A program made the translations under genes and the position numbers. The notes beneath the pieces were generated by a model that saw nothing but the letters and a program-made list of their open reading frames with translations, was not told where the DNA came from and searched no databases. This document shows, one piece after another, positions 63,101-64,000 of a stretch of DNA of 64,000 nucleotides (position 1 is its first letter; the number at the start of each line of letters is the position of its first letter). This DNA is from Plantago major (lineage: Eukaryota; Streptophyta; Magnoliopsida; Lamiales; Plantaginaceae): contig JAIFAC010000254.1 of assembly GCA_026545765.1 (NCBI GenBank), positions 62,001 through 126,000 on the forward strand, given 5' to 3'.

Positions 63101-64000
63101 AGCGGAGAAGTCGATTTGAGATTTAAACAACACGGGAGGAGTAATAAAATAATGAGCGAAGAATTCTACTTGATAGTAAAACAAAACCAAAAAGGTGGGA
63201 TAGAAAACAAGCGAACAACTCCACTTGAGAGATAAACAACACTAGAGGGGATAATGTCAAGCGAAAAGTCTATTGGCATTTAAACAATACCGGAAGGAGT
63301 ATGAGTATCACAAGCGAATAACACTACTTGAAAGTAAAACAACACACATAAGGATTGGGATCAACAACACGATAAGCAGTGGCATAATTACAAGCGGAGA
63401 AGTCGATTTGAGATTGAAACAACACAGGAGGTAATAAAATAACGAGCGAAGAACTACATGAGAGTTAAACAAAACACAAGCAGTCGATAAACAACAAGCG
63501 AACAACTCCACTTGAGAGATAAACAACACACTAAAGGGTGGGATAATGTCAAATGAAGAAGTCTATTGAGTTTAAATAATACACGGAGTATGAGTTTCAC
63601 AAGCGAAAAACTACTTGAGAGTTAAACATCACACAAAAGGTGGGATAAACTACAAATGTAAAACTACTCGAGAGTTAAATAACCTGATAAAGGTGGAAAA
63701 ATTACAAGCGGAGAAGTCGATTTGAGATTTAAACAACACGGGAGAGTAATAAAATATGAGCGAAGAATTCTACTTGATAGTAAAACAAAACACAAAAGGA
63801 GTGGGATAGAAAACAAGCGAACAACTCCACTTGAGAGATAAACAACACACTAGAGGGGATAATGTCAAGCGAAAAAGTCTATTAGGCATTTAAACAATAC
63901 AGAGAAGGGTATGAGTATCACAAGCGAATAACACTACTTGAAAGTAAAACAACACACATAAGAGTGGGATCAACAACCTGATAAGCAGGTGGCATAATTA
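53924..64000. repeat. Satellite array, subfamily B, right of the retrotransposon
   Basis: The array resumes after the inserted element with the B subunit types in B order (for example the TACAAATGTAAAAC P subunit and the GTGGAAAAATTAC X subunit). The HOR spacing is about 590-620 bp, a little short of 638 because almost every subunit carries 1-4 base losses. Nearly all copies show AAGCG instead of AAACG and ACCTGATAA instead of ACACAATAA. A short clean stretch lies at about 58,625-58,750. The array runs off the window end. No gene seen. Confidence 0.93.

Noticed and set aside
53924-64000. Reading frames of up to 152 codons in the right-hand array, some on the plus strand
   Set aside because: Longer only because small base losses in the noisy array shift the frame across subunit joints. 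The sequence is ordinary B-type satellite.
1-64000. Telomere or centromere identity of the satellite
   Set aside because: No TTTAGGG-type runs and no convincing CENP-B-like box. Three subunits come to ~169 bp, near a nucleosome repeat, but that alone does not show centromere function.

Overview
This window is almost entirely satellite DNA of a land plant, most likely a flowering plant. The species cannot be told from the sequence. About 52.7 kb is one AC/A-rich tandem array of ~56-bp subunits organised into higher-order repeats (HORs). The array is interrupted once, at 42,651-53,923, by a decayed Ty3/gypsy LTR retrotransposon on the minus strand. Its features (gag, protease, reverse transcriptase, two RNase H-like blocks, integrase, a long 3' region and a TGGCGC-type primer-binding site) point to the plant Tat clade. 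I see no host protein gene, tRNA, rRNA or CRISPR array. The many short minus-strand reading frames in the array are by-products of a repeat that lacks stop codons on that strand.

Layout. 1-18,781 is satellite subfamily A, with a dominant 587-bp HOR and variants of 306, about 413, 418, 521 and 756 bp. 18,782-42,648 is subfamily B, with a 638-bp HOR, a 613-bp deletion form and a compact 303-bp form. 42,649-42,712 is a 64-bp hairpin at the left edge of the insert. 42,651-53,923 is the retrotransposon fossil, with one 904-bp LTR at 53,020-53,923 and no matching LTR found at the other end. 53,924-64,000 is subfamily B again, starting with a short eroded stretch.

Main result. The array reads as a layered history. 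A ~56-bp subunit, itself apparently built from two related halves, became six diverged subunit types. I call them P, X, Y, Z, W and V in their order along the + strand, together about 335 bp. One copy lost ~32 bp from inside P, leaving a 25-bp stub and a 303-bp six-mer. The 638-bp B repeat is exactly one intact six-mer plus one stub-bearing six-mer (335 + 303). The 587-bp A repeat is a stub six-mer plus P-W-V-W-V. Nearly all HOR lengths follow 25 + n x ~56 bp, so change has gone by gain and loss of whole subunits through unequal exchange.

Caution. Long patches (mainly 24,190-25,560, 28,800-30,640, 38,055-42,648 and most of 53,924-64,000, with small ones elsewhere) carry a correlated set of 1-4 base losses and stereotyped changes such as AAACG to AAGCG and ACACAAT to ACCTGAT. 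They switch on and off abruptly, even inside otherwise near-identical duplicates. This looks more like uneven consensus quality than biology, so fine variation there should not be used for dating.
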